64,000 nucleotides of DNA from Pseudoclavibacter sp. AY1F1 (GTDB taxonomy: Bacteria > Actinomycetota > Actinomycetes > Actinomycetales > Microbacteriaceae). Both the position numbers and the translations under genes were made by a program. This document shows positions 24,648-32,761 of this stretch, piece by piece. How positions within the stretch are numbered: position 1 is the stretch's first letter; each line of letters begins with the position of its first letter. The notes beneath the pieces are model-generated. The model ran no database searches. It saw only the letters and a list, made by a program, of their open reading frames with translations, and was not told where the DNA came from. Location of the stretch: positions 186,001-250,000 of the forward strand of contig NZ_PSTQ01000002.1 of NCBI RefSeq assembly GCF_002931075.1, written 5' to 3'.

Positions 24648-26114
24648 CTACACCATCTCAGGCAGGCGCGTGTCGGCCATCGATCGAACGTCGCGCGCCG
24701 AAAGCTGCGCCCACGAGTCGGCGAGGATGCGGGTGCCAGCCTCGAGATCAGCGATAGGAGCTGTGAACGGCACTCGAAGGAAACGCTCGAGGCTCCCATC
24801 GATCGAGAACTTCGGGCCAGCGACAAGCGCCAGGCCCCGCGCCTCCGAGAGAGACGTCATCGCCGAGCTCGCCGACTGGGTGAGGTGCACCCACATCGAC
24901 AGTCCCCCATCCGGCAGGGGCACGTGCCACTCCGGCAAGTGCAGGCTCAACGCGTCGTGCAGGGCGTCGCGGTGCAGGCGCATCTGCTCCCGGCGCCGCG
25001 GCAGCAGCACAGGCAGCGCCCGCACGATCCGCTCCGCGAGCAGCTGCTCGATCTGCGGGGTCCCAAGGTCGCCAGCGGGCCTCGCCTGCACGAAGCGCCG
25101 GATCAGCGCTGCATCCGCCCGTATCCATCCGATACGAAGCCCCGCCCAGGCCGCCTTGCTGAGCGACCCGACGGTCACGACCCCAGAACCCGAGAAGGGG
25201 GACGCGCCCCGCGCGTGACGCGCGAACGGCCCGTCATCCCACGGCCGGTCGATCGACAGGTCGGCCGTCGTCTCGTCGACGACCAGGATCGTGCCGGCCG
25301 CTCTGGCGGCCTCAGTGACCCTGATACGGTCTTCCGGCCGCATGGATGCCCCGGTCGGGTTGTGGAAGTCCGGGATGAGGTACGCGAGCGCCGGGCGCAT
25401 CCGCTCGATCGTCTCGACGAGGTGTTCGATCTCCCAGCCACCCGTCGTCACGGGCGTCGCGATGAGCCTCGCCCCCGCCCGCCGCATCGCCTCATACGCG
25501 TGCGGGTACGTCGGCGACTCGACGAGCACCACGTCGGACCGCGTCAGCAGCGTGTGGGCCGTCAACGAGATCGCGTGCTGGGCGCCCATCGTCACGATGA
25601 TCTGGTCGGCCGTCGTGGGAAGGCCACGAGACGTGTACCGCTCGGCGATCGCCGACCGCAGCGAGAGGGTTCCGAGGAGGTCGAAACCGGGGGCACCGAG
25701 CGCAAGCGGCATCGAGGCCGAAGCGTCCGCGATGATCTCGGCAAGCCCCTCGACAGGGGGCGGCACGGCGCGCGCGAAATCTACCCCGTAGTTCTCGCCC
25801 TCGCCGCCCGGGCGGTGGTCCTGCCTACCCAGCCGGGGGAGCGTCACTCGGCTCCCGGACCCCTGCCGACTCAGCACATGGCCGCTGTCGCGCAACGACT
25901 GGTACGCGGCCACGATCGTCGTTCGGCTCCGCCCGGACTGCACTGCGAGCTCACGCTCGGAAGGCAGCCTCGTCCCCACGGGAATGCGCCCGTCGACGAT
26001 CAGCAGGCGGATGCGCTCGGCGAGGGCCTCGTACGCGGCCGAGTCGTCGCGAAGCTCACCTGCCAGCGACAACAGGGTGCGGGCGGAAATGCGAGAACCA
26101 GAATTCGACTCCAT
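24648..26114 (-). CDS. MocR/PdxR-type GntR regulator with aminotransferase domain
   Basis: A 488-residue fusion. The N-terminal winged helix (residues about 18-85, LPSERELAVQSGRSRTTIVA) is GntR type; the rest is a class I aminotransferase fold with GAPGFDLLG, VTMGAQHAI, VESPTYPHAYEA, DFHNPTG, and SLSKAAWAGLRIG whose Lys should bind PLP. ATG 26114 starts directly before the regulator domain; 24 extra in-frame upstream residues would run into the divergent promoter. MocR proteins sense PLP or amino acids. The divergent neighbour is a 48-residue membrane protein, and direct repeats in between resemble a MocR operator. Confidence 0.9.
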   Translation of the reverse strand: MESNSGSRISARTLLSLAGELRDDSAAYEALAERIRLLIVDGRIPVGTRLPSERELAVQSGRSRTTIVAAYQSLRDSGHVLSRQGSGSRVTLPRLGRQDHRPGGEGENYGVDFARAVPPPVEGLAEIIADASASMPLALGAPGFDLLGTLSLRSAIAERYTSRGLPTTADQIIVTMGAQHAISLTAHTLLTRSDVVLVESPTYPHAYEAMRRAGARLIATPVTTGGWEIEHLVETIERMRPALAYLIPDFHNPTGASMRPEDRIRVTEAARAAGTILVVDETTADLSIDRPWDDGPFARHARGASPFSGSGVVTVGSLSKAAWAGLRIGWIRADAALIRRFVQARPAGDLGTPQIEQLLAERIVRALPVLLPRRREQMRLHRDALHDALSLHLPEWHVPLPDGGLSMWVHLTQSASSAMTSLSEARGLALVAGPKFSIDGSLERFLRVPFTAPIADLEAGTRILADSWAQLSARDVRSMADTRLPEMV

Positions 26115-26116
26115 GG

Positions 26117-26159
26117 GTCCAGTATGCGCGAAGTGGACCGCGACGGCCAGGCCAGTATG
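26117..26159. promoter_or_regulatory. Candidate MocR operator: two CCAGTATG direct repeats
   Basis: CCAGTATG occurs at 26119-26126 and 26152-26159, 33 bp apart (about three helical turns), in the 98-bp gap between the MocR-type gene and the small membrane protein gene. An inverted pair GGTCCA (26117) and TGGACC (26134) overlaps the first copy. Direct repeats with integral helical spacing are typical of MocR operators. Confidence 0.55.
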
Positions 26160-26212
26160 AGGATTGGATGTGCCTACTCGCAGCATTCGTCGACCGGCAC
26201 GGAGGTGGCCCC

Positions 26213-26359
26213 ATGGAACTCATCACACTCGTCATTACAGCAATCCTCGCTGCTGTGCTCGCCGTCGCCGGCGTCACGGCAACGCTGATGGTCATGCTGC
26301 GTGACGGCTACCGTGCCCGCCCATTCCAGTCCAGTTACGACTCCCGGCAGCCGAACTAG
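26213..26359 (+). CDS. Small single-helix membrane protein, paralogue of that at 23591
   Basis: A 48-residue protein with an N-terminal hydrophobic helix (about residues 4-27) and a basic tail reading DGYRARPFQSSYDSRQPN. The tail matches the 45-residue protein at 23591 in DGY, RP, Y, and RQP positions. A GGAGGTG ribosome site stands 5 bases before ATG 26213, almost identical to the paralogue's. It is divergent from the MocR-type gene, whose candidate operator covers its promoter. Function unknown. Confidence 0.78.
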   Translation: MELITLVITAILAAVLAVAGVTATLMVMLRDGYRARPFQSSYDSRQPN

Positions 26360-26360
26360 C

Positions 26361-26594
26361 GGGCCAGCCGCTCGGGCCAGCCGCTCGAGCCAGCCGCACG
26401 AGCCAGCCGCACGAACTGGTCACACGAGCTGGTCGCCAAAGTCAGTCGCACGAGTTAGCCCTCAAGTCCGCTGCGCTCGTCCGCTGCGCAAGTCCGCTGC
26501 GCTCGTCGGTTGCGCTCGCGTGCTGCCGCCCATGCAACCGGAGCATGCACTCGGAGCATGCACTCGGATCACGCGACCGGAGCATGCGACCTGC
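26361..26594. repeat. 13-bp-period array, about 18 drifting units
   Basis: Starting 2 bases after the stop of the small protein, about 18 consecutive units keep a 13-bp register while their sequence drifts through four subfamilies: GGGCCAGCCGCTC, GAGCTGGTCGCCA-like, AGTCCGCTGCGCT-like, and GCATGCACTCGGA-like. Neighbouring units are most alike, as expected from local duplication and divergence. No gene is present in 26360-26671. Confidence 0.85.
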
Positions 26595-26671
26595 CCTGCC
26601 GTCCTGGGATCCATCCGGAGCCCCGCCGAGGGTGCGGTCAGTACACTGGCCGCAACTTCGGGGGAGGCCAC

Positions 26672-27571
26672 ATGACCAATGTTGATCGGGGAGCCAGCCT
26701 GACATCCGCTGTTGGCAAGGGTGCCGCCGTCTCGAGGGCCCTCGCCGCCGCGGCCGTTATGGCGATCGGCCTCGTTGCGTCAACGGAGGCATCCGCGCAC
26801 CTGTTCGGCGTCGATGCAACCGCGGCGAGCGGGTTCGGGTCCAGAGTGCTGGTGGCCTCTTGTGTCACGGTCATCGTCGTTGGGGCTGTCCTCCTGCTGC
26901 GGCGACGCCTCGACCGCCGCGTCCTCGCCGGCATCGGGCTGACGGGTCTCAGATCGGGCGCGTCTGGGTTCGGCCTCGGCTTCGGGGTGCTCGCCGCCTC
27001 GGGGCTCGCCGTGCTCCTGCTGTTGGACCTCACCGGCGTCATCCGGCTCCTTTCGATCAACCCGCCGCAGCTCCTCAGCTTCCTCGCAACGAACACCGTC
27101 GTTGCGCTCCTCCTCGAAGCCATCCCAGAAGAGCTCGCGATCCGCGGCTACGCGCTCACCAACCTGCGCGATGCGTTCCCGCCGGCTGCAGCTGTTGTCC
27201 TCAACATCGCGACGTTCCTGGTGGTGCCCGTCCTCGCGCTCGCCCTGCAATGGATGCTCTCCGAGGCAAGGGGGGCGAGCGACGGTTTGCTCTTCGCGCC
27301 GGCCGGCAACGATCCGATCGTCTACTACACGATGCTCGCGGCCTTCGGGTACCTGCTCGTGTGCGCGCGCGACTCCACCGCATCCGCCACCGTCTGGACC
27401 TGCATCGGCGCCCACCTCGGCTGGCTCACCATGAACCGCCTCGTGCTCGGCGTCGAGGGCGTGCAGTTCGAGATGGATGAGCTCGGCATGCTCCTTTTCT
27501 TCGCCGGGTACGCGAGCATCTCGATCATCCTCTTCAGCTGGCTGCGCGGGCGGCACAGGGTCGCCGCGTAG
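26672..27571 (+). CDS. CPBP-family intramembrane protease-like protein
   Basis: A 299-residue polytopic membrane protein with about seven hydrophobic segments. The CPBP (CAAX protease and bacteriocin-processing, formerly Abi) signature EExxxR is visible as PEELAIRG at about residue 154, followed by an FxxxH-like later motif region (IGAHLGWLTMN) supplying the His. The start ATG 26672 follows a GGGGGAGG ribosome site. The family includes Rce1-like prenyl proteases and bacteriocin immunity proteins; the role here is open. It stands alone between two tandem repeat arrays. Confidence 0.82.
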   Translation: MTNVDRGASLTSAVGKGAAVSRALAAAAVMAIGLVASTEASAHLFGVDATAASGFGSRVLVASCVTVIVVGAVLLLRRRLDRRVLAGIGLTGLRSGASGFGLGFGVLAASGLAVLLLLDLTGVIRLLSINPPQLLSFLATNTVVALLLEAIPEELAIRGYALTNLRDAFPPAAAVVLNIATFLVVPVLALALQWMLSEARGASDGLLFAPAGNDPIVYYTMLAAFGYLLVCARDSTASATVWTCIGAHLGWLTMNRLVLGVEGVQFEMDELGMLLFFAGYASISIILFSWLRGRHRVAA

Positions 27572-27580
27572 TTCGGCGTC

Positions 27581-27666
27581 GAGTCAGCGAGTCAGCGAGT
27601 CAGCGAGCCAGCAAAGCTAGCGACGTCAGCGAGCCAGCAAAGCCAGCAAGCCAGCAAAGACCCAGC
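27581..27666. repeat. 8-9-bp tandem array between convergent genes
   Basis: About ten units of 8-9 bp: GAGTCAGC three times, GAGCCAGC, AAAGCTAGC, GACGTCAGC, GAGCCAGC, AAAGCCAGC, AAGCCAGC, then a decayed end. It fills the gap between the CPBP stop (10 bases before) and the AzlD stop (12 bases after). Confidence 0.88.
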
Positions 27667-27677
27667 GTCGGCGGCTG

Positions 27678-28001
27678 CTAGAAGAAGTTCACGAGGGCAA
27701 CAAACGTCGCCGTGCCGAGCCCGACGCTGAGGAGCGTTCGCCTCCCAAACCCCAGGTGCACGCCGATGGTCACCGCCAGTGCGATCGCGGCCCACAGGGT
27801 CGTGCGCGGCTCGCTCGCGAAGTCGCTGAACGTCACCGCCGCGAGGATCGCGAGGATTCCGGCGGGCATCCACACGGCAAGCCGCTGCACGGTCTTCGAG
27901 TCGCGCAGAGGCTTGAGCGCTGCGAACGGCAGCGCGCGAAGTCCGAACGTGATGCCGCCACAGACCGCGAGTGCGCCGATGAACCACCACACGTCAAACA
28001 T
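27678..28001 (-). CDS. azlD: AzlD-type branched-chain amino acid exporter small subunit
   Basis: A 107-residue membrane protein with three to four helices, of the AzlD/BrnE family. The pattern GGITFGLRALPFA and the VWMPAGILAILA region fit. With AzlC it forms the two-subunit exporter for branched-chain amino acids and methionine (BrnFE in Corynebacterium glutamicum). ATG 28001 lies inside the end of azlC (8-nt overlap), so translation is coupled. A Lrp-type regulator is divergently encoded upstream. Confidence 0.88.
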   Translation of the reverse strand: MFDVWWFIGALAVCGGITFGLRALPFAALKPLRDSKTVQRLAVWMPAGILAILAAVTFSDFASEPRTTLWAAIALAVTIGVHLGFGRRTLLSVGLGTATFVALVNFF

Positions 28002-28866
28002 CGTGCACCGATGCTTCCTTGCGGTCACGCCTCGCGGCGAGGAAGGCACGCGCCGCGAGTGCTACGGCGAACAGGATGAGTGCCGCGAACAGGGGCGCGC
28101 CGGGCACGAAGAGCAGCCCGAACGAGACACTCAGGCCCGCGATGATCAGCGACGGCACGTCCTCGCGGGAGCGGATCGCGTCGAGCGCGAGCACCGTGAA
28201 CAGCGCGCACAGCGAGAACTCGAGGCCCTTGATCTCGCTAGGCAGGACGCTCGCGAGTGCCACCCCGAGGAGCCCGCCGCCGACCCAATACGTCTGCAGC
28301 GCGAGCTGCAGGGTGAGGAGGCGTGTCGCCGAGCGCTGGGAAGGCGGGATGGGGGTGACGATCGCATACGCCTCGTCCGTCATAGCCCAGATCGAATACA
28401 GGCGCGCAAGCCGCCCGCGCACGAGGTGCAGCGGGAACGAGAAGGCGTAGAAGACGTGGCGGAAGTTGACGAAGAACGTCGTGAGCGCCATGGTCGCGAT
28501 CGGCGTTCCCGCGGCGATCAGGCCCACAAGGAGGAGCTCGATCGACCCCGCGTAGACGAACAGCGACAGCGACGGCGCGACCCACCACGGGAGTCCCGCC
28601 TGGAGGACCAGGACACCGAAGGCCACGCCGAGCGGCACCACTCCGAGGCCAGCCGCAAGCGAATCGCGCAGCCCGGCGCGGATGCGCTCACCCCGGGTCG
28701 CAGGAACGGTGAGCGGGACGCCGTCGAGGACCCCGCCATCTTCACTGGCTCGCAGGGTTTCGCTGGCAGGCAGTGTCTTGCTGGCCGGCAGCGTCTCGCT
28801 GACCGTTGGGGTCGCCGCGGGCCCCGGGGGGCACGCGTCGCGCGCTTCAGGGCCTGCAGTGGTCAT
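27994..28866 (-). CDS. azlC: AzlC-type branched-chain amino acid exporter large subunit
   Basis: A 290-residue polytopic protein of the AzlC/BrnF family. Signatures: GVVPLGVAFGVL, SLFVYAGSIE and the TTFFVNFRHVFYAFS segment. Before the first helix is an unusual 60-residue Ser/Thr/Pro-rich leader with three near-repeats of a six-residue unit (ETLPAS, KTLPAS, ETLRAS), encoded by an 18-bp DNA repeat at about 28743-28801. ATG 28866 is the chosen start; a later start just before the conserved GERIRAGL part cannot be excluded. Divergent Lrp gene 80 bases away is the probable regulator. Confidence 0.88.
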   Translation of the reverse strand: MTTAGPEARDACPPGPAATPTVSETLPASKTLPASETLRASEDGGVLDGVPLTVPATRGERIRAGLRDSLAAGLGVVPLGVAFGVLVLQAGLPWWVAPSLSLFVYAGSIELLLVGLIAAGTPIATMALTTFFVNFRHVFYAFSFPLHLVRGRLARLYSIWAMTDEAYAIVTPIPPSQRSATRLLTLQLALQTYWVGGGLLGVALASVLPSEIKGLEFSLCALFTVLALDAIRSREDVPSLIIAGLSVSFGLLFVPGAPLFAALILFAVALAARAFLAARRDRKEASVHDV

Positions 28867-28946
28867 GCGAAAGATCTTGGCACGGAAGTCGCGCATCCCG
28901 AGAGCCAATCGCACGCTTCAGACGCCACTTTCGGCAATAATCAAGT

Positions 28947-29381
28947 GTGGACACCATCGATCGCGCAATCGTGCGCGAACTGCAGGCGAACGCCCGACTC
29001 ACCAACGCTGACCTCGCGCAGCGGGTGGGGCTGACCCCGGCACCCTGCCTCCGGCGAGTGCGGCGCCTCGAGGAGGACGGCGTCCTGCTCGGCTACCACG
29101 CGGAAGTCAACCCGGACAAGGTGGGCCGCGCCTTCAAGGTGCTCATCGACGTCGACCTCACGAGCCAGGCCCACACCACTGTTGAGGCGTTCGAGTCGCA
29201 GGCAGTCGAGCTGTCCGAGGTCACCGAGGTGCGCCGCATGTTCGGCTCGCCCGACTACGCGTTCCGCGTCGAGGTGGCCGACCTGGAGAGCTTCGAGAAA
29301 CTGCTCCGCGAGAAGGTGTGGCGTCTCCCCGGCGTCCACCGCGTCACCTCCCACTTCACGATGAAGGTGCTCAAAGGGTGA
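28947..29381 (+). CDS. Lrp/AsnC-family transcriptional regulator
   Basis: A 144-residue Lrp-type regulator: N-terminal winged helix (DRAIVRELQANARLTNADLA, recognition helix around TPAPCLRRVRRLEEDG) and C-terminal RAM ligand domain (PDYAFRVEVAD, HFTMKVLKG). It starts at GTG 28947, 80 bases from azlC, and by analogy with Lrp-brnFE of C. glutamicum probably activates the exporter in response to Leu/Met. Its 3' end overlaps the MFS gene by 4 nt (GTGA), so it is co-expressed with that transporter. Confidence 0.92.
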   Translation: MDTIDRAIVRELQANARLTNADLAQRVGLTPAPCLRRVRRLEEDGVLLGYHAEVNPDKVGRAFKVLIDVDLTSQAHTTVEAFESQAVELSEVTEVRRMFGSPDYAFRVEVADLESFEKLLREKVWRLPGVHRVTSHFTMKVLKG

Positions 29382-30616
29382 GCAACGCGTCCTCGAAGCC
29401 CGCGCCGCGAGGCGAACAGGCGTGGCTCGCTGCGGCGCCCGCCGTGCTCATGATGGCCTGGGGCGGGAACCAGTTCACGCCCCTCCTGCTCCTGTACCGC
29501 AAGGTCGAGGGCTACTCGGCCCTGCAGGTCGACCTCTTCTTCGGCGCCTACATCATCGGCCTCATACCGGGCTTCCTCATCGCGGGCTCGCTCTCCGATC
29601 GCTTTGGCCGCAAGCCCCTCATGATCGCCTCGGTCGCGTTGAGCGTCGCCGCCGCCGCGGTGCTCGCGCTCGGCAGTGCGAGCCCGACGGCCATGATGGT
29701 CGGTCGCCTCCTCTCGGGGGTCTCCGTGGCTGTCGCCATGGTCGTCGGCACCACCTGGATCCGGGAGCTCTCGACGGGCACCGTTCCGCCCGCCGTCGCC
29801 GCGAGGCGCGCATCCCTCACCATCACTGCAGGTTTCCTGCTCGGCGCGGTCGCCGCCGGACTGCTGGCCCAGTGGGCTCCTTGGCCGACCCTCACCCCCT
29901 ACATCGTGCAGCTAGTCCTCACGGCGATCGCCGCAGCCGCGCTCGCCCGGGGAGCCGAGACTGCCGGACCGCGGTCCAGGCGCACGCGTGGGCCAGGTCC
30001 TGAGGGTGAGGCTCCGCCGAGACGGCCTCTCGTGGATGTCCACATCGCACCGGAGCATCGACGGCGCTTCTTCACGGTTGTCCTGCCGATGGCCCCGTGG
30101 GTGTTCGCGGCCCCGGCGCTCGCGTTTGCCGTCTCGCCCGCGATCGTCGTCGAGCAGCTCGGCGGGCTCGAGATCGCTTTCGCCGCCCTCCTCACGCTCG
30201 TGACGCTGACGGTCGGGTTCCTCATTCAACCGAGCGTGCCCCGCATCGCGGCGCGCGTCGGGGGAGCGTCTGGCTCGGTCGGGCTCATCTTCCTGGCCCT
30301 CGGCACGCTCCTGGTCGCCGGCAACGTCGCCGTGCAGTCGCCGCTGCTCGCCTGCGCCGCCGGTGTCTTGCTGGGTGGCGCCTACGGCATCTGCATGCTG
30401 ACAGGACTTGTCGAGGTGCAGGCGATGGCCGGAGGGCGCAACCTTGCCGGGCTCACCGGCCTGTACTACGCGCTCACCTACATCGGCTTCGCCCTCCCAG
30501 CGATCCTCTCGGCGCTCGCCCCGACCATCGGCACGATCACGCTGCTCGTCGCGGTTGCGGCACTGGCTCTCGGATCCTCGGCGCTCGTCGCCCTCGGAGT
30601 TCGGCGCACGAAGTAG
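29378..30616 (+). CDS. MFS transporter coupled to Lrp gene
   Basis: A 412-residue, 12-helix major facilitator with the loop 2-3 motif GSLSDRFGRKPL. GTG 29378 overlaps the Lrp stop; it follows without a gap, so both are one transcription unit. A charged central loop (about residues 185-230) divides the two six-helix halves. Substrate unknown; coupling to Lrp beside azlCD suggests amino acids or analogues. The downstream 193-base gap to the next gene contains no clear hairpin. Confidence 0.88.
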   Translation: MSNASSKPAPRGEQAWLAAAPAVLMMAWGGNQFTPLLLLYRKVEGYSALQVDLFFGAYIIGLIPGFLIAGSLSDRFGRKPLMIASVALSVAAAAVLALGSASPTAMMVGRLLSGVSVAVAMVVGTTWIRELSTGTVPPAVAARRASLTITAGFLLGAVAAGLLAQWAPWPTLTPYIVQLVLTAIAAAALARGAETAGPRSRRTRGPGPEGEAPPRRPLVDVHIAPEHRRRFFTVVLPMAPWVFAAPALAFAVSPAIVVEQLGGLEIAFAALLTLVTLTVGFLIQPSVPRIAARVGGASGSVGLIFLALGTLLVAGNVAVQSPLLACAAGVLLGGAYGICMLTGLVEVQAMAGGRNLAGLTGLYYALTYIGFALPAILSALAPTIGTITLLVAVAALALGSSALVALGVRRTK

Positions 30617-30809
30617 GTCGTCAGGCGACAAGGTGGGTCGCCGCGGGGAACGGTACGTCGTCTCGAGAAAGCTGAGCGCTTGTGCACCGGTTGGTCAGTG
30701 AATGCCCACGTTCGGTCCCTAGCGTGGTGGGTCACGGACGATCGAGACCTCACCGCAGGTCGCCGACCGCCAGTCACAACGCACAACCGACCCCCCACGG
30801 AGGCGCATT

Positions 30810-31691
30810 ATGACCGCACTCACAGACCCAAGAAAGCTCTTCAGTGACAGCGGATTCCCGGCCCAGGGGCAGCAGCAGCCCGGGCTCACCGGCGAGACGA
30901 CGCCGGCGCCAGACCACGGCGAGCACAGTTACACGGGCCACGGCAGGCTCAAGGGGCGCCGTGCCCTCATCACCGGTGGCGACTCGGGCATCGGGCGAGC
31001 CGTCGCGATCGCTTACGCCCGAGAGGGCGCCAAGGTGGCGATCTCGTACCTGCCAGAAGAAGAAGAGGATGCGCAGGAGACCGCGCGCCTCATCAACGAG
31101 GCAGGCGAGACGGGGCTGCTCCTTCCGGGCGACCTCCGTGATGAGCAGTACTGCACCGAGATCGTCCAGGCGACCGTGGCCGCGTTCGGTGGCATCGACC
31201 TTCTGGTGCTCAACGCCGCCTACCAGCGCGACCGCACAAGCATCGGGGAAACTGCGACGGAGGAGATCCGCCGGGTCATCGCGACCAACCTCGAGGCGCC
31301 CATTTACACGCTTCGGGCGGCGGAGGCGCATCTCCCTCCCGGCTCATCCGTCATCTTCTCGTCGTCCGTGCAGGGGTACGAGCCGAGCGATGGGCTCTTC
31401 GACTACGCGATGACCAAGGCAGCACTCGTTTCGCTCACCGAATCGATGGCGAAGGAGTTCGGGCCCAAGGGCGTGCGCGTCAACGCAGTCGCACCGGGAC
31501 CGGTCTGGACCCCGCTCATCCCGGCGACGGGGTGGAGCGAGGAAAAGCTCGCGAGCTTCGGGCAGGACACGCCCCTCGGCCGCGCAGGCCAGCCCGCCGA
31601 GCTCGCCGGTGCATACGTATACCTGGCCTCGGACGACGCCACCTACACCACCGGCGCGATCATCGCCGTCACCGGTGGCAAGAACCTCTGA
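30810..31691 (+). CDS. Stress-type SDR oxidoreductase (YghA/GSP39-like)
   Basis: A 293-residue SDR with an extended N-terminus (about 45 residues, rich in Gln/Pro/Gly), as in the general-stress YghA/YdaD group. Motifs: ITGGDSGIGRAVA, NAAYQ (NNAG position) and catalytic DYAMTK; C-terminal AYVYLASDDATYTTG. It uses NAD(P)H on an unknown carbonyl. A short gap follows to the SAP-domain gene on the same strand; such pairs of SDR and SAP/Rho-N proteins fit a stress or DNA-protection role but this is only contextual. Confidence 0.9.
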   Translation: MTALTDPRKLFSDSGFPAQGQQQPGLTGETTPAPDHGEHSYTGHGRLKGRRALITGGDSGIGRAVAIAYAREGAKVAISYLPEEEEDAQETARLINEAGETGLLLPGDLRDEQYCTEIVQATVAAFGGIDLLVLNAAYQRDRTSIGETATEEIRRVIATNLEAPIYTLRAAEAHLPPGSSVIFSSSVQGYEPSDGLFDYAMTKAALVSLTESMAKEFGPKGVRVNAVAPGPVWTPLIPATGWSEEKLASFGQDTPLGRAGQPAELAGAYVYLASDDATYTTGAIIAVTGGKNL

Positions 31692-31744
31692 CGGATGTGC
31701 CATCAGACGGGACCCGGCCGGGTCCAGATTGAAGGGAGCGTGCG

Positions 31745-32023
31745 ATGCCGAAGAAGGCAGGATCAGACGACCAGCCGAGCCTGAAGGACCAGGAGCTCTA
31801 CGAGAAGCTCCGCGACGAGGGCAACTCGAAGGAGAAGGCAGCTCGAATCTCGAAGGCCGCGGCAAAGAAGGGGCGCCGAGCTGTCGGGAAGAAGGGCGGC
31901 GAAGCCGGTTCCTACGACGATTGGACGGTCGCCGAGCTCAAGGAACGCGCCAAAGAACTCGACCTCACGGGATACTCGGGGAAGCGCAAGAACGAGCTGG
32001 TCGAGATGCTCCGTTCGCACTGA
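31745..32023 (+). CDS. Small SAP-domain protein
   Basis: A 92-residue, highly basic protein. The N-terminal half is Lys/Ala-rich (KEKAARISKAAAKKGRRAVG), and residues about 57-92 form a SAP/Rho-N helix-hairpin (YDDWTVAELKERAKELDL, then GYSGKRKNELVEML). SAP domains bind DNA, so a nucleoid-associated role is plausible. The start ATG 31745 follows GGGAGC. The stop codon lies inside the first unit of a 13-bp repeat array. Confidence 0.85.
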   Translation: MPKKAGSDDQPSLKDQELYEKLRDEGNSKEKAARISKAAAKKGRRAVGKKGGEAGSYDDWTVAELKERAKELDLTGYSGKRKNELVEMLRSH

Positions 32024-32076
32024 CAACGCGCACTGACAACGCGCACTGACAAGCGCACTGACAACGCGCACTGACG
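32017..32076. repeat. 13-bp tandem array starting in the SAP gene stop
   Basis: Units GCACTGACAACGC at 32017, 32030, a 12-bp variant at 32043, then 32055, and a partial copy at 32068. The first unit holds the TGA stop of the SAP gene (32021-32023). Another case of a stop-codon segment amplified into the 3' untranslated region. Confidence 0.9.
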
Positions 32077-32098
32077 GTGCGCGCCCAGCAGGTGGGCG

Positions 32099-32761
32099 TC
32101 AGTCGAGCTCGAGCGTCTCGAACGGCTGCAAGTCGATGAGCTGTGCGCCCGCTCGCTCGGCCGACTCCCGCAGCCTGGACGTCGCCAGCGTCTTCCCGAC
32201 CTTTGCGAGCAGCATCTCGTGCACCGGCAGCACCCGCTTCGGCCGCAACCGCTCGATGTAGTCCATGGACTCGGCGACGCGCATCCATGGGGCGTTCGCG
32301 CACACGGCCAGCACGTCGATGTCGACGCCATCCGGCGCGATGTAGGCGTCGCCGCCGTAGTAGAGGGCGCCGTGCTCGACGAGCACGCCCACGTTCTCGA
32401 TACGCGGGATCGAGCTGTGGATGATCGCGTGCTCGCCTCCGAAGAACTCCAAGTCGAACCCGCCGACCAGCACGGACTCGCCCGCCGCGACGTCGATCAC
32501 CTCGCCGATGTCCGGGAGGTTCGCCGCCAGAATCTTCTCGGCCGCAGACGGAGTCGTGAAGATGGGTGTCTTCGGGTTCCTTGCCAAGATGCGGGTCAGC
32601 TGTTCAGGGGTCCAGTGGTCGTCGTGCTCGTGCGTGATGACGATCGCAACCGTTCCGGCGGCTTCCGTGATCGGCGTCGTGAACTTGCCTGGATCGATGA
32701 AGAGTCGCGAGCCGCTCTTCTCAATCGAGAGCGCGGCGTGCTCGAGCTTGGTCAGGCGCAT
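32099..32761 (-). CDS. MBL-fold (UlaG-like) metal-dependent hydrolase
   Basis: A 220-residue metallo-beta-lactamase-fold protein. The metal site motif is HEHDDHW at about residue 55-61, with further ligands in HAIIHS and DAYIAPDG. This resembles the UlaG/YtkP group of cytoplasmic lactonase- or phosphodiesterase-like enzymes. Start ATG 32761 follows AGGAGG at the ideal distance; 11 extra residues upstream are not needed. It converges with the SAP gene. Substrate unknown. Confidence 0.87.
   Translation of the reverse strand: MRLTKLEHAALSIEKSGSRLFIDPGKFTTPITEAAGTVAIVITHEHDDHWTPEQLTRILARNPKTPIFTTPSAAEKILAANLPDIGEVIDVAAGESVLVGGFDLEFFGGEHAIIHSSIPRIENVGVLVEHGALYYGGDAYIAPDGVDIDVLAVCANAPWMRVAESMDYIERLRPKRVLPVHEMLLAKVGKTLATSRLRESAERAGAQLIDLQPFETLELD

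Noticed and set aside
26361-26594. CRISPR array
   Set aside because: The units are directly adjacent 13-mers without spacers and no cas genes are nearby.
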